NCBI GenBank assembly: GCA_019056875.1
Contig: DXJA01000351.1
Span: 1-6,778 of the forward strand
Origin: Candidatus Jordarchaeum madagascarense
GTDB taxonomy: Archaea > Asgardarchaeota > Jordiarchaeia > Jordiarchaeales > Jordiarchaeaceae
DNA: 6,778 nucleotides
Direction: 5' to 3'
Within the stretch, counting starts at the first letter, position 1, and each line of letters opens with the position of its first letter. The notes under the pieces are model-generated. The model saw only the letters and a list, made by a program, of their open reading frames with translations. It had not been told where the DNA came from and made no database searches. A program made the position numbers and the translations under genes. This document shows, piece after piece, positions 1-5,935 of the stretch.

Positions 1-37
1 CCACCATTAAACAGACCAGTATTTAGAAGAGCCCCAT

Positions 38-74
38 TAAAAAATTAAAATTAGCTGCCCTAATTGGGAGCTAA
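38..74 (-). terminator. Hairpin plus U-tract terminator of the nikR-like gene
   Basis: Bases 51-56 (TTAGCT) pair with 69-74 (AGCTAA) and 58-60 (CCC) with 66-68 (GGG). This gives a 9-bp stem with one bulged G and a 5-nt loop. Read on the minus strand, the hairpin overlaps the stop codon of the repressor gene and is followed by a T-rich run (complement of 38-50). Archaeal termination mainly needs the oligo-T, so the hairpin may add to it or protect the transcript end. The rest of 1-50 shows no gene. Confidence 0.55.
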
Positions 75-478
75 CTTTCCATTATGGGCATGAAAACAGC
101 TTTCACCTGCTGTATTCCTCTAATTCCTCTTATTCTACCCATTAGGTCCAAAATTCTTTTGGAGTCGCCTTCAGCAATAAGAATCTCCAAACAGTATTGA
201 TCCTTTATGTGCCTGTGTATGTTCTCAATTATGATGTCATCAAACTCGTGGCGAATTTCCGAAATTCTATTTTCTACATCCTTTCTATTATACTCACTGG
301 TAACCATAATGGTTGCCGTTGATTTGTCCTCTCCTAGTCTATTAATCTCTGATTCCGCGATTATATTGCGAATCGCGTCTCTAAACGCTTCGGACCGGCT
401 ATAATACCCCCTATTTTCCATAAATTTTTCAAACTGCTGCAATAATTCCTCAGGCAAAGTTATACTAACAACAGTCAA
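71..478 (-). CDS. nikR: NikR-family nickel-responsive transcriptional regulator
   Basis: Predicted DNA-binding metal sensor of 135 aa, close to the usual NikR length (about 133). Residues 2-45 form a ribbon-helix-helix domain (VSITLPEELL strand, then a helix-turn-helix ending in RSEAFRDAIRN). The C-terminal half is the ACT-like metal-binding and tetramerisation domain. It carries the four Ni ligands of the family in exact spacing: H77, then H88 and H90 (IHRH), then C96 (QYC), matching His76/His87/His89/Cys95 of E. coli NikR. The TTG at 478 is preferred because GGTGAT (483-488) lies 4 nt upstream and the protein then begins MTVVSITL, aligning with MQRVTITL of E. coli. An upstream TTG at 511 would add 11 non-conserved residues. 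It lies divergent from a heavy-metal ATPase, so autoregulation and control of that pump are likely but inferred. The ligand set supports Ni(II) binding; the target genes are not shown by sequence. Confidence 0.9.
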   Translation of the reverse strand: MTVVSITLPEELLQQFEKFMENRGYYSRSEAFRDAIRNIIAESEINRLGEDKSTATIMVTSEYNRKDVENRISEIRHEFDDIIIENIHRHIKDQYCLEILIAEGDSKRILDLMGRIRGIRGIQQVKAVFMPIMES

Positions 479-510
479 AGAAATCACCAATATTAACAAT
501 TCACCTAGCA

Positions 511-537
511 ATTAATATTCCATTAATATTTTTTCAC
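511..537 (-). promoter_or_regulatory. nikR promoter with AATATT inverted/direct repeat, possible operator
   Basis: On the minus strand an AAATATTA TATA-like box (524-531) would place the transcription start near 501, leaving a leader of roughly 23 nt that includes the GGTGAT ribosome site. The box lies inside a repeat: ATTAATATT occurs at 511-519 and again at 522-530, and the AATATT cores (514-519, 525-530) are self-complementary and 11 bp apart, about one helical turn. Such a repeat over a repressor promoter is a natural autoregulatory site. It does not match the classical E. coli NikR operator GTATGA-N16-TCATAC, so its role is inferred. Confidence 0.4.
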
Positions 538-563
538 TATTTTTTGACATTAAGTTAATATAC

Positions 564-576
564 AAACCATTTATAG
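564..576 (+). promoter_or_regulatory. TATA box of the heavy-metal ATPase (leaderless architecture)
   Basis: ATTTATAG (569-576), preceded by an A-rich BRE-like AAACC, is centred about 24 bp before the ATG at 596. Archaeal transcription begins about 25-27 bp downstream of the TATA centre, so the mRNA probably starts at or next to the ATG. No convincing Shine-Dalgarno lies at 580-593 (only GGGAAG). Confidence 0.5.
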
Positions 577-595
577 TTTCCGTTGGGAAGTCGCA

Positions 596-2677
596 ATGGA
601 CAAAAGTATCGACAAGACAACTGAGTGCCGCACTGTCTGTGAACTAGACGGCTTACACTGCGCTGATTGCGCAGACAGAATAGAGAAGGTGCTCTCAACA
701 GTTGAAGGGGTTAACAAAACAAAGGTAAATTTCGCTGCAAAAACACTGACCATCGACTATGATAAAGAAAAGGTTAGCATAGATGAAATCAAAGAGACGG
801 CGAAAAAGATAGGTTACAATCTTCGACTGCACGAAAGACCCAAGTCGGGAACAAAAAAATACGTTCTGGACCTTGTTAGGATTGCATCTATTGGCGTTCT
901 TATGTTTCTTAGCTGGACTAACCTCTTACCCTCATACATGGGATTCGATGTATCCGTGATTGCGGTAGCCCTAGGCGCCTATCCCATCCTGAAGGATGCT
1001 TTCTTTTCTTTGAGAGCTAAAGAAATTGATGTTTCAGTTTTCATGAGCATTGCTATTATCGCTACGGTCCTTTTAAGGGAGTTTCTATCCGCGGCCGCCA
1101 TAACGTTCTTTGTACTCACGGCTTGGTTTGTAGAGGAGTTTACCGTGGATAAGAGTCGAAAAGCCATCCAGGAAATTATGGAAATCGCTCCCAAGAACGC
1201 ACTGGTACTAAGAGACGGAAAGGAGCTATTGTTACCCATAGCGGAAATTCAAACCAATGATATAGTTATAGTCAGATCCGGAGAAAAAATTCCAGTAGAT
1301 GGCAGAATAATATCTGGAGAAGCTTTGGTTAATCAGGCACCAATAACTGGAGAATCGATGCCTGCGGAGAAAAATTCGGGGGACGCGGTTTTTGCGGGAA
1401 CCATAAATGAAGTGGGCGTAATCCAAGTAAGAGTGGAAAGAACCGGTGACGACACTACAATTGGAAGGATCATCCAGCTGGTGGAGGAGGCCCAGGCGGG
1501 GAAAGCACCCATACAGAAGATAGCAGACCGTTTCACTACCTACTTTACCCCTCTAGTTTTAGCCATTTCTTTCATCACGTATCTTTTATCTAATAGCGTA
1601 ATAACAGCGGTTACCGTTCTCATTGTTGCATGCCCTTGTGCCGTAGCTCTGGCAACACCTCTAGCGGTAATAGCAACCATTGGAAAGTCCTCAAAAAGAG
1701 GCTCCCTAGTAAAAGGAGGAAACTACCTAGAAGCACTAGGCCGCGTAACCACCATAGCCATGGATAAAACCGGAACCCTAACCATAAACAAGCCTCAAGT
1801 CATAGATGTAAAGGGATTCGACGGTCACAGCGAAGAAGAAATAATTAGGCTTGCAGCAACAGCTGAGAAACGCTCAGAACACCCCCTGGCTATTGCGATA
1901 ATGAAAAAGGCTGAAAGATACGGAATCAATGTTCCCACACCCGACAATTCCAAAATCATACGAGGCAAAGGTGTAATAGTAAAAAGCAACGGCCAAAGAA
2001 TAATCCTTGGAAACAAAGAGTTAATGAAAAATAATAATATAGAGGTTTCTCGCGAAGTAAAAAGATACATGAAAGAAAGAGAAGAAGAGGGCAAAACTAC
2101 GCTACTCCTCTCCCACGATGGCTACGTTTGCGGAGTGATAACAATAGCAGATGCCCCCCGAAAAAACGCCAAAGAAATCATTGCCGAACTTAAAAAACTT
2201 GGAATAAAAACCATAATGCTAACTGGCGACAACCCCCGGACCGCAAGAGCAATAGCTAATCAATTGGGAATCGACGAGGTAATAGCGGAGATGCTTCCCG
2301 AAGAAAAGGCAAACAAAATAAAAGAGCTAGAAGACTCTGGACAAAGAGTAGCCATGCTTGGTGATGGAATAAATGACGCCCCAGCACTGGCTCAGGCAAC
2401 GGTGGGAATAGCAATGGGTGCAGCGGGAACTGCGGCGGCCATGGAGGCTGCGGACATTGTACTTATGGCAGATGATCTGGCAAAAATACCAGAAATTATC
2501 CGTTCAGGTAAAAAAGCCATTGGCACCATAAAACAGAACATAACGATTGGGATACTGTTCAACATCGTTGGAATTACTTTAGCTGCGTTCGGTTTTCTCA
2601 CACCCTTCCTAGCAGCAGTAGCACACTTTCTACCAGATCTGGTTGTATCATTTAACTCTTCCAAATTAATTATCTAA
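596..2677 (+). CDS. P1B-type heavy-metal translocating ATPase
   Basis: Membrane pump of 693 aa expected to export a soft or transition metal cation at the cost of ATP. An N-terminal HMA domain (residues ~12-75) has the metal-binding pair C22-x-x-C25. Membrane helices lie near 89-113, 118-138, 146-160, 162-180, 315-331, 336-360, 649-668 and 671-693. The actuator domain has TGES (251-254). The ion-site motif CPC is at 346-348, the phosphorylated Asp is D390 in DKTGTLT, the P1B-specific HP dipeptide is 429-430, and TGDN (543-546) and GDGIND (589-594) complete the P domain. All catalytic motifs are intact and the length is normal. CPC fits Cu/Ag or Zn/Cd/Pb subgroups, but helices 7-8 lack the Lys and Asp typical of Zn/Cd pumps (N656 and H677 sit there by eye). 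Substrate is therefore left open. The divergent NikR-type regulator suggests Ni or Co, which is inference. It resembles CadA/ZntA-type proteins overall. Confidence 0.93.
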   Translation: MDKSIDKTTECRTVCELDGLHCADCADRIEKVLSTVEGVNKTKVNFAAKTLTIDYDKEKVSIDEIKETAKKIGYNLRLHERPKSGTKKYVLDLVRIASIGVLMFLSWTNLLPSYMGFDVSVIAVALGAYPILKDAFFSLRAKEIDVSVFMSIAIIATVLLREFLSAAAITFFVLTAWFVEEFTVDKSRKAIQEIMEIAPKNALVLRDGKELLLPIAEIQTNDIVIVRSGEKIPVDGRIISGEALVNQAPITGESMPAEKNSGDAVFAGTINEVGVIQVRVERTGDDTTIGRIIQLVEEAQAGKAPIQKIADRFTTYFTPLVLAISFITYLLSNSVITAVTVLIVACPCAVALATPLAVIATIGKSSKRGSLVKGGNYLEALGRVTTIAMDKTGTLTINKPQVIDVKGFDGHSEEEIIRLAATAEKRSEHPLAIAIMKKAERYGINVPTPDNSKIIRGKGVIVKSNGQRIILGNKELMKNNNIEVSREVKRYMKEREEEGKTTLLLSHDGYVCGVITIADAPRKNAKEIIAELKKLGIKTIMLTGDNPRTARAIANQLGIDEVIAEMLPEEKANKIKELEDSGQRVAMLGDGINDAPALAQATVGIAMGAAGTAAAMEAADIVLMADDLAKIPEIIRSGKKAIGTIKQNITIGILFNIVGITLAAFGFLTPFLAAVAHFLPDLVVSFNSSKLII

Positions 2678-2710
2678 AAAATATCTTCCTAATTTTCCCA
2701 TAGTTAGGTA

Positions 2711-2726
2711 GCAAAAATTCTTATAG
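2711..2726 (+). promoter_or_regulatory. TATA box of the cysteine-rich protein gene (leaderless)
   Basis: An A-rich BRE-like GCAAAAA precedes TTATAG (2721-2726), centred about 25 bp before the ATG at 2749. This predicts a transcript starting at or beside the ATG. No Shine-Dalgarno is seen. The same TTATAG hexamer and spacing occur before the ATPase gene at 596, so the two genes may share regulation although the second has its own promoter. Confidence 0.5.
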
Positions 2727-2748
2727 CCTCTCCTCTACACTTTAAAAT

Positions 2749-3279
2749 ATGACCCGGGCTTATGACCAACATTTCTGTCTATTAATATTCGCACAAGACC
2801 AGTGGAAAGAAAGTTACACAGAGAAAATATCGAAAAACGCAAAAGACCTCTTTATCTATTACTCCGGACATTCTGATTGCAAAGTGTGTAAAACTTGCCC
2901 TATATGTAGGGCCCTTCTCGAATTATTTGACCCAATGAATCCCGGTGAATATGTCACGGTGTGTGATTTATGCAGGGCACTGTATGAAATGATGGAAGAA
3001 ATAAAAGGTCAAAATGATGGAATAATTCTTTTTTCACACAGCTTAACTCCCGAAATCCACTCAGTAAAAGATTTAACCGAATTTTTATTAAAAAGCGAGA
3101 AAATAAAAAAGATCTACATTCTCGAATTGGACTGGATGAATGTTTCTCATCCAGTTTCCGAAATTATAGAAAGCATTAAAAAGATTAGAATGAAAAAATC
3201 CGAATTTATCAAAACCGTAGACTCCAACAAATTTAACAAAAGAGTTCTATACGAAATTTCCAAAGATACCTACTTCTAA
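2749..3279 (+). CDS. Cysteine-rich protein of unknown function, putative metal or Fe-S binding
   Basis: Protein of 176 aa, not recognised as a named family; no signal peptide or membrane helix is evident. Its striking part is a cysteine array: C44-x2-C47-x2-C50-x2-C53, then C72-x2-C75, plus C10. The last two CxxC pairs sit in a short internal repeat: CPICRALLEL (50-59) and CDLCRALYEM (72-81) share C-x-x-C-R-A-L-x-E, 22 residues apart. Such spacing could bind a metal ion or an Fe-S cluster; which one cannot be told. The rest (about 85-176) looks like an alternating alpha/beta domain ending in a Lys-rich segment. It lies 71 bp after the heavy-metal ATPase on the same strand, so a role in metal handling (storage, delivery or sensing) is plausible by context only. 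ATG 2749 is supported by the TATA spacing for a leaderless mRNA. Confidence 0.75.
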   Translation: MTRAYDQHFCLLIFAQDQWKESYTEKISKNAKDLFIYYSGHSDCKVCKTCPICRALLELFDPMNPGEYVTVCDLCRALYEMMEEIKGQNDGIILFSHSLTPEIHSVKDLTEFLLKSEKIKKIYILELDWMNVSHPVSEIIESIKKIRMKKSEFIKTVDSNKFNKRVLYEISKDTYF

Positions 3280-3292
3280 TTAGACAGAATTT

Positions 3293-3332
3293 AAAAAAGT
3301 TTGGAAAATTAAAAAAAAATAATGGATTTTTT
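3293..3332. terminator. Convergent oligo-T terminators
   Basis: Between the converging ends of the cysteine-rich gene and the HdeD-like gene, the plus strand has T6 at 3327-3332. The minus strand has T9 (complement of 3311-3319) and T6 (complement of 3293-3298). Oligo-T tracts are sufficient for archaeal RNA polymerase termination, so each gene appears to have its own stop signal here. Confidence 0.5.
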
Positions 3333-3353
3333 AGTATCGAACCGTCTTACGAA

Positions 3354-3977
3354 TTATTGTTTTCCTCTTATACCCGAGAGAATGGCTTGGATTCCGCGAA
3401 CTACGAAGCCTAAGGAAAGGAAAAAGACCAGCAGCACATAACCTATTGAGGGAAGTATAGAGTAAAAGCCTAAAGGTGGAATGGAAGTACCTGGAAGTGG
3501 CAAAATATAAGGTGGCCAATACCACAAGACAGTGCCTAGTGTTGGATTCAAAAGAACAAAGAACGATACGATGATAACTAAGACTCCCAGAATTACGAGT
3601 AGAGCTCTATACCAGCTGTCGAGTTCCGAGTCGGATGCTCCTTGAATAATCCCAGTGAATCCGTTAAACAACAAACCTATACCTAGTAGTATGATCAAAA
3701 GTGAGATGCCAACTAAGGGGAACACTATCACCATGAAAGCTATCACAATAGATAGTAAGCCTAATGTAAGCCATAAGCCTCGTCTCCATCCGGGAAGCGT
3801 TTTATCAAATCCTTCAAAGATGCCTGAGAATCCGATGACCATAAGCGAAACAGCGAAGAGAAAAATCATGGTAAAAATTGCAACTGTGTAAAACAGCCAA
3901 ACCGCTACTGCTAATATGATGGCTAGTACACCCAGCGTAACTTGTAGAGCACGGAACCAGGTAGGTGTTTCACTCAA
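3354..3977 (-). CDS. HdeD/DUF308-like integral membrane protein with three tandem repeats
   Basis: Membrane protein of 207 aa with about six hydrophobic helices and no enzyme motif. It is built from three copies of a two-helix unit. Each begins W-x-R-[AG]-L followed by an LGxL helix: W7-F-R-A-L, W64-R-R-G-L and W122-Y-R-A-L. The units end in G-[FI]-x-x-I-[FI]-x-G. This three-fold repeat is the signature of the HdeD/DUF308 family, which in enterobacteria is tied to acid stress; in archaea the role is unknown. The third unit carries about 31 extra residues (~146-178) rich in Pro, Tyr, Trp and Leu between its two helices, unlike the other two. The start is TTG at 3977, chosen because AGGAGGG (3984-3990) lies 6 nt upstream; there is no nearby in-frame ATG. 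It is monocistronic, with its own TATA box upstream. Confidence 0.82.
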   Translation of the reverse strand: MSETPTWFRALQVTLGVLAIILAVAVWLFYTVAIFTMIFLFAVSLMVIGFSGIFEGFDKTLPGWRRGLWLTLGLLSIVIAFMVIVFPLVGISLLIILLGIGLLFNGFTGIIQGASDSELDSWYRALLVILGVLVIIVSFFVLLNPTLGTVLWYWPPYILPLPGTSIPPLGFYSILPSIGYVLLVFFLSLGFVVRGIQAILSGIRGKQ

Positions 3978-4020
3978 AATAAACCCTCCTCTAATATCTG
4001 GTTTTCAAAAATAAGTCGCA

Positions 4021-4029
4021 TTATTTAAG
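4021..4029 (-). promoter_or_regulatory. TATA box of the HdeD-like gene
   Basis: CTTAAATAA on the minus strand is an archaeal TATA-like octamer whose expected start site lies near 3998. That gives a short leader containing the AGGAGGG ribosome site at 3984-3990 before the TTG start. Confidence 0.45.
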
Positions 4030-4090
4030 AATTTTGTACAGTTCGGAAATTGCCCCAATTAACTGGTTCAAAAATTTTCTCTCCACAAAA

Positions 4091-4108
4091 AATTTATGTA
4101 CTTAAATG
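4091..4108 (+). promoter_or_regulatory. Probable promoter of the tRNA-Lys gene
   Basis: Two TATA-like stretches lie upstream of the tRNA: AATTTATG (4091-4098) and CTTAAATG (4101-4108). The second would start transcription near 4130, about 13 nt before the mature 5' end at 4143, leaving a short leader for RNase P. Apart from this and the HdeD-like promoter, nothing is seen in 4030-4142. Confidence 0.4.
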
Positions 4109-4158
4109 TTTAATTCCATAACCGTCCAAGGTGACTGAAAGCGGGCTGCTAGCTCAGA

Positions 4159-4184
4159 AGAACGGATGCATGTCCCTCTGAGGA
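4159..4184 (+). other. tRNA intron 1, in the D-loop (non-canonical)
   Basis: A 26-nt intron by the BHB rule. The central helix is CTCA (4153-4156) with TGAG (4179-4182). The bulges are GAA (4157-4159) and GAA (4183-4185), each cut GA^A. The outer helix CTAG/TTAG (with one G-U) supports it. The intron folds internally as GGAT/GTCC with a GCAT loop (4164-4175). The product D-loop is AGAATTAGGTA, two bases longer than common. A 28-nt excision (4158-4185) would give the more usual AGTTAGGTA but fits the BHB less well. G4157 can also pair with C4178, so the exact site is uncertain. Confidence 0.7.
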
Positions 4185-4208
4185 ATTAGGTAGAGCGCCA
4201 GGCTCTTA

Positions 4209-4223
4209 ATCAAAGTAGGAGAG
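4209..4223 (+). other. tRNA intron 2, canonical position 37/38
   Basis: A 15-nt intron after A37. Central helix CTCT (4203-4206) pairs with GGAG (4218-4221, one G-U). The bulges are TAA (4207-4209, cut TA^A) and AGA (4222-4224, cut AG^A). The inner part has only one possible pair (T4210-A4217), so this is a bulge-helix-loop form. Removal leaves the seven-base anticodon loop CTCTTAA on a fully paired stem. Confidence 0.85.
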
Positions 4224-4239
4224 ACTTGGTGGTCGCGGG

Positions 4240-4269
4240 AAACTAATGAGAACTACTCAAGTTCGCGAA
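4240..4269 (+). other. tRNA intron 3, position 53/54 in the T arm (non-canonical)
   Basis: A 30-nt intron between the fifth T-stem base and T54. Central helix CGCG (4234-4237) pairs with CGCG (4264-4267). The bulges are GGA (4238-4240, cut GG^A) and AAT (4268-4270, cut AA^T). The inner helix is AACT (4241-4244)/AGTT (4260-4263), then TGAG (4247-4250)/CTCA (4256-4259) around a 5-nt loop. Excision gives GCGGG followed directly by TTCGAAT and CCCGT, a standard T arm, so the junction is unambiguous. Confidence 0.88.
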
Positions 4270-4361
4270 TTCGAATCCCGTGCAGCCCGCCACAATAATA
4301 TTTTACCGTGTTTCATCTTGTTTTCTCCTTTTCCATTCTTGAAGGAGTTTGGTTTTCGTTG

Positions 4362-5426
4362 ATGTGTCAAGGGCCTTGTCTAGCGGTTCCTAAGAAGAAA
4401 GGGCAGGATGCTAAACTTCTTCTTTCGGATTTGGGTCTTTTGGATAAGCGATTGCTTGTTGCGAGTGACTCTGATAGGGTGTTTTGGCCACTTGTTAGGG
4501 ATGTTTCAGAGGATGAACGCCTGGTGCTTGAAGATAGATTGGGTAGTTTCCAGTTAGTATACCGGGAATTTAAGCCCAGTAAGAAGAGGCCAAAGAGCAT
4601 TCTTGAGGAATTGGGTGGAACGCTTTCCCCTGAACAATTGGCTTTGCTTCCTCACTCCTTTGATGCAGTGGGGGATATTGCGGTGTTGGAGATTCCTGAT
4701 GAATTGTTAGATCAGCGGTTTCTGGTGGGGGAGGCTGTTTTGCGTGTGCATAAAAACATAAGGGTAGTTTTGGCCAAGGCCGGAAAGGTTGATGGTGTTA
4801 ACCGGGTTCGCAGGTTCACTCATCTCGCAGGAGAAAAAAGAACTACTACCTTACATAGAGAGAATGATTGTGTTTTTCGAGTGGATTTAGCCTCTGTTTA
4901 TTTTAGTCCGCGACTAGTAACCGAGCACGCGCGGGTGGCTCGCCAGATTCGTCCCGGGGAGATCGTTGTGGATCTTTTTGCGGGAGTCGGACCTTTTTCG
5001 ATTCAAATCGCTAAAGTAGTGGATGCACGGGTTTATTCCATAGATATCAATGAGGTTGCTGTGGAGTTTTTAAAACAGAATATTCACCTAAATAAGGTTG
5101 ATGATCGGGTTTTTCCCTTTTCGGGGGATGCAAGGCAAATTGTTAAAGATAAGCTTTATTCCAGTGCAGATCGTGTAATAATGAATCTTCCGGGTGGAGC
5201 CGAAAGTTTTATTGATGTTGCTTGTCATGCGATGAAGGCTGAGGGTGGAATAATTCACTATTATCAATTTGCTTCTGAGCCTGATATTTTTGACGAGGCA
5301 ATTGATACCCTGATTAGGGGTGTGGAGGCAAATTCAAGAAAAATAGTCAAAATTCTTCATCGTAGAAAGGTGCGTCCGAGCGCGCCGCGGGAATGGCAAA
5401 TTGTGGTTGACGCCCAAATCAGGTGA
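4362..5426 (+). CDS. trm5: tRNA (guanine37-N1)-methyltransferase, Trm5 family
   Basis: Transfers a methyl group from SAM to N1 of G37 in tRNAs, which protects reading frame in translation; cytoplasmic. The protein has 354 aa and matches archaeal Trm5 along its length. An N-terminal segment (PCLAVPKKKGQDAKLLL...) resembles the D1 region, VGDIAVLEIP begins the D2 core, and THLAGEKRTT and Y180-F-S-P-R-L precede the Rossmann fold. SAM motif I is DLFAGVGPF (from D204), followed by YSIDINEVAVEFL, and the catalytic-loop motif N275-L-P. H299-Y-Y and APREW close the fold. ATG 4362 is chosen because homology begins there; GTG 4308 would add 18 hydrophobic, non-conserved residues and start 15 nt after the tRNA. 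A GAAGGAG site (4341-4347) is about 14 nt upstream, a long spacing, so TTG 4359 is also possible. It ends 6 bp from the convergent DUF371 gene. The neighbouring tRNA-Lys has A37, so it is not itself a G37 substrate. Confidence 0.93.
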   Translation: MCQGPCLAVPKKKGQDAKLLLSDLGLLDKRLLVASDSDRVFWPLVRDVSEDERLVLEDRLGSFQLVYREFKPSKKRPKSILEELGGTLSPEQLALLPHSFDAVGDIAVLEIPDELLDQRFLVGEAVLRVHKNIRVVLAKAGKVDGVNRVRRFTHLAGEKRTTTLHRENDCVFRVDLASVYFSPRLVTEHARVARQIRPGEIVVDLFAGVGPFSIQIAKVVDARVYSIDINEVAVEFLKQNIHLNKVDDRVFPFSGDARQIVKDKLYSSADRVIMNLPGGAESFIDVACHAMKAEGGIIHYYQFASEPDIFDEAIDTLIRGVEANSRKIVKILHRRKVRPSAPREWQIVVDAQIR

Positions 5427-5432
5427 GACGTT

Positions 5433-5867
5433 TTAAGGAGCTTCTGCCCTTAATATTATTTCAACTTCTTTTTCTGGTCTCCTTAGTTTTTCGACCAGTT
5501 TCCTGTCTAAATCCATCGCCGCTTTGTCTGCATTTATCATTATTGTCCTGTCGCTATAATAGCTGCTTTTTCTCACCACTAGGTCGTGGGGGTGGCTGAA
5601 AGTTAAGCGTGGATTTCCCTGTCCTCTAATGGTTTCAGTTTGGTTGTCGACTTTTATAATCATGGTAATCGTTGAGTTTTCTTTTTTTGCCAATTTTTTG
5701 AATGATTCACCAAGTTGTTTGGCTCCTTTATTTGAGCCTATGGCTATAATGCAGTCTCCTCTGGTAGTTAAATCTCCCATGGTTGTTATCTCGATTGTTG
5801 TTCTGTGTTTAGCGGATATGTTTGGGTGTCCTCGCGCGTAGAGGGTTTCTGTTTCTGTTTTTTTCAA
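5433..5867 (-). CDS. DUF371 family conserved archaeal protein
   Basis: Small soluble protein of 144 aa of the mostly archaeal DUF371 family; biochemical function unknown. Family hallmarks by eye are GHPNISAKHRTT near the start (H14-P-N), RGDC (36-39), a G-x-G-x-P segment (82-86), SHPHD (91-95), RKSSYYSDRT (99-108) and the C-terminal ADKAAMDLDRKLV (113-125). The conserved His, Asp and Arg residues could form an active or metal site, but none is shown. The start is TTG at 5867, preceded by GGTGA (complement of 5874-5878) 6 nt upstream; no ATG is available in this part of the frame. The gene converges on trm5 with a 6-bp gap and no separate terminator, so the 3' ends of the transcripts probably overlap. 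It is divergent from pcm across 68 bp. Confidence 0.88.
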   Translation of the reverse strand: MKKTETETLYARGHPNISAKHRTTIEITTMGDLTTRGDCIIAIGSNKGAKQLGESFKKLAKKENSTITMIIKVDNQTETIRGQGNPRLTFSHPHDLVVRKSSYYSDRTIMINADKAAMDLDRKLVEKLRRPEKEVEIILRAEAP

Positions 5868-5880
5868 GTTTTTTCACCGA

Positions 5881-5920
5881 TACTTATTTTTGTGTGATAT
5901 GCATTAAAACGTTAGGAGGA
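5881..5920. promoter_or_regulatory. Divergent promoter region of DUF371 and pcm
   Basis: On the minus strand TTTTAATG (complement of 5902-5909) would start DUF371 transcription near 5880, just before its GGTGA site. On the plus strand ACTTATTTTT (5882-5890) would start pcm transcription near 5912, just before AGGAGGA (5914-5920). Both assignments rest only on AT-rich motif and spacing. Confidence 0.35.
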
Positions 5921-5935
5921 TATCAATATTAAGAT

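Larger units (their letters stand above)
4143..4292 (+). tRNA. tRNA-Lys (anticodon CTT) with three introns, CCA encoded
   Basis: The acceptor stem is GGGCTGC (4143-4149) paired with GCAGCCC (4282-4288), then discriminator G4289 and CCA 4290-4292. TA (positions 8-9) leads to D stem GCTC (4152-4155)/GAGC (4193-4196), whose 37-nt loop is far too long. The anticodon stem CCAGG (4198-4202) pairs with CTTGG (4225-4229) around loop CTCTTA + A, with anticodon CTT at 4205-4207 (Lys). The variable loop is TGGTC. The T stem GCGGG (4235-4239) pairs with CCCGT (4277-4281), but 30 nt separate it from the T loop TTCGAAT (4270-4276). Removing introns at 4159-4184, 4209-4223 and 4240-4269 leaves a regular 76-nt tRNA plus CCA with all stems paired. 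The 37/38 site is canonical for archaea; the other two are non-canonical and require a broad-specificity endonuclease. Lys identity rests on anticodon and discriminator G. The exact D-loop junction is uncertain by about 2 nt. Confidence 0.9.

Noticed and set aside
479..511. TTG 511 as the nikR start
   Set aside because: It lies upstream of the predicted transcription start, adds non-conserved residues, and lacks the well-placed GGTGAT of TTG 478.
979..2664. Long antisense reading frames opposite the ATPase gene
   Set aside because: They are shadows of a clearly conserved gene, with no ribosome sites or recognisable protein features.
4141..4292. Acceptor stem read as GCGGGCT/AGCCCGC from 4141
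   Set aside because: It pairs, but would misplace the TA at positions 8-9 and destroy the encoded CCA. Starting at 4143 gives discriminator G and CCA in the right places.
4143..4292. tRNA gene as an integration site for a mobile element
   Set aside because: No integrase gene and no repeated copy of the tRNA 3' end in the window.
4308..4361. GTG 4308 as the trm5 start
   Set aside because: The added 18 residues are hydrophobic and absent from Trm5 proteins; the start would be 15 nt after the tRNA with no ribosome site.
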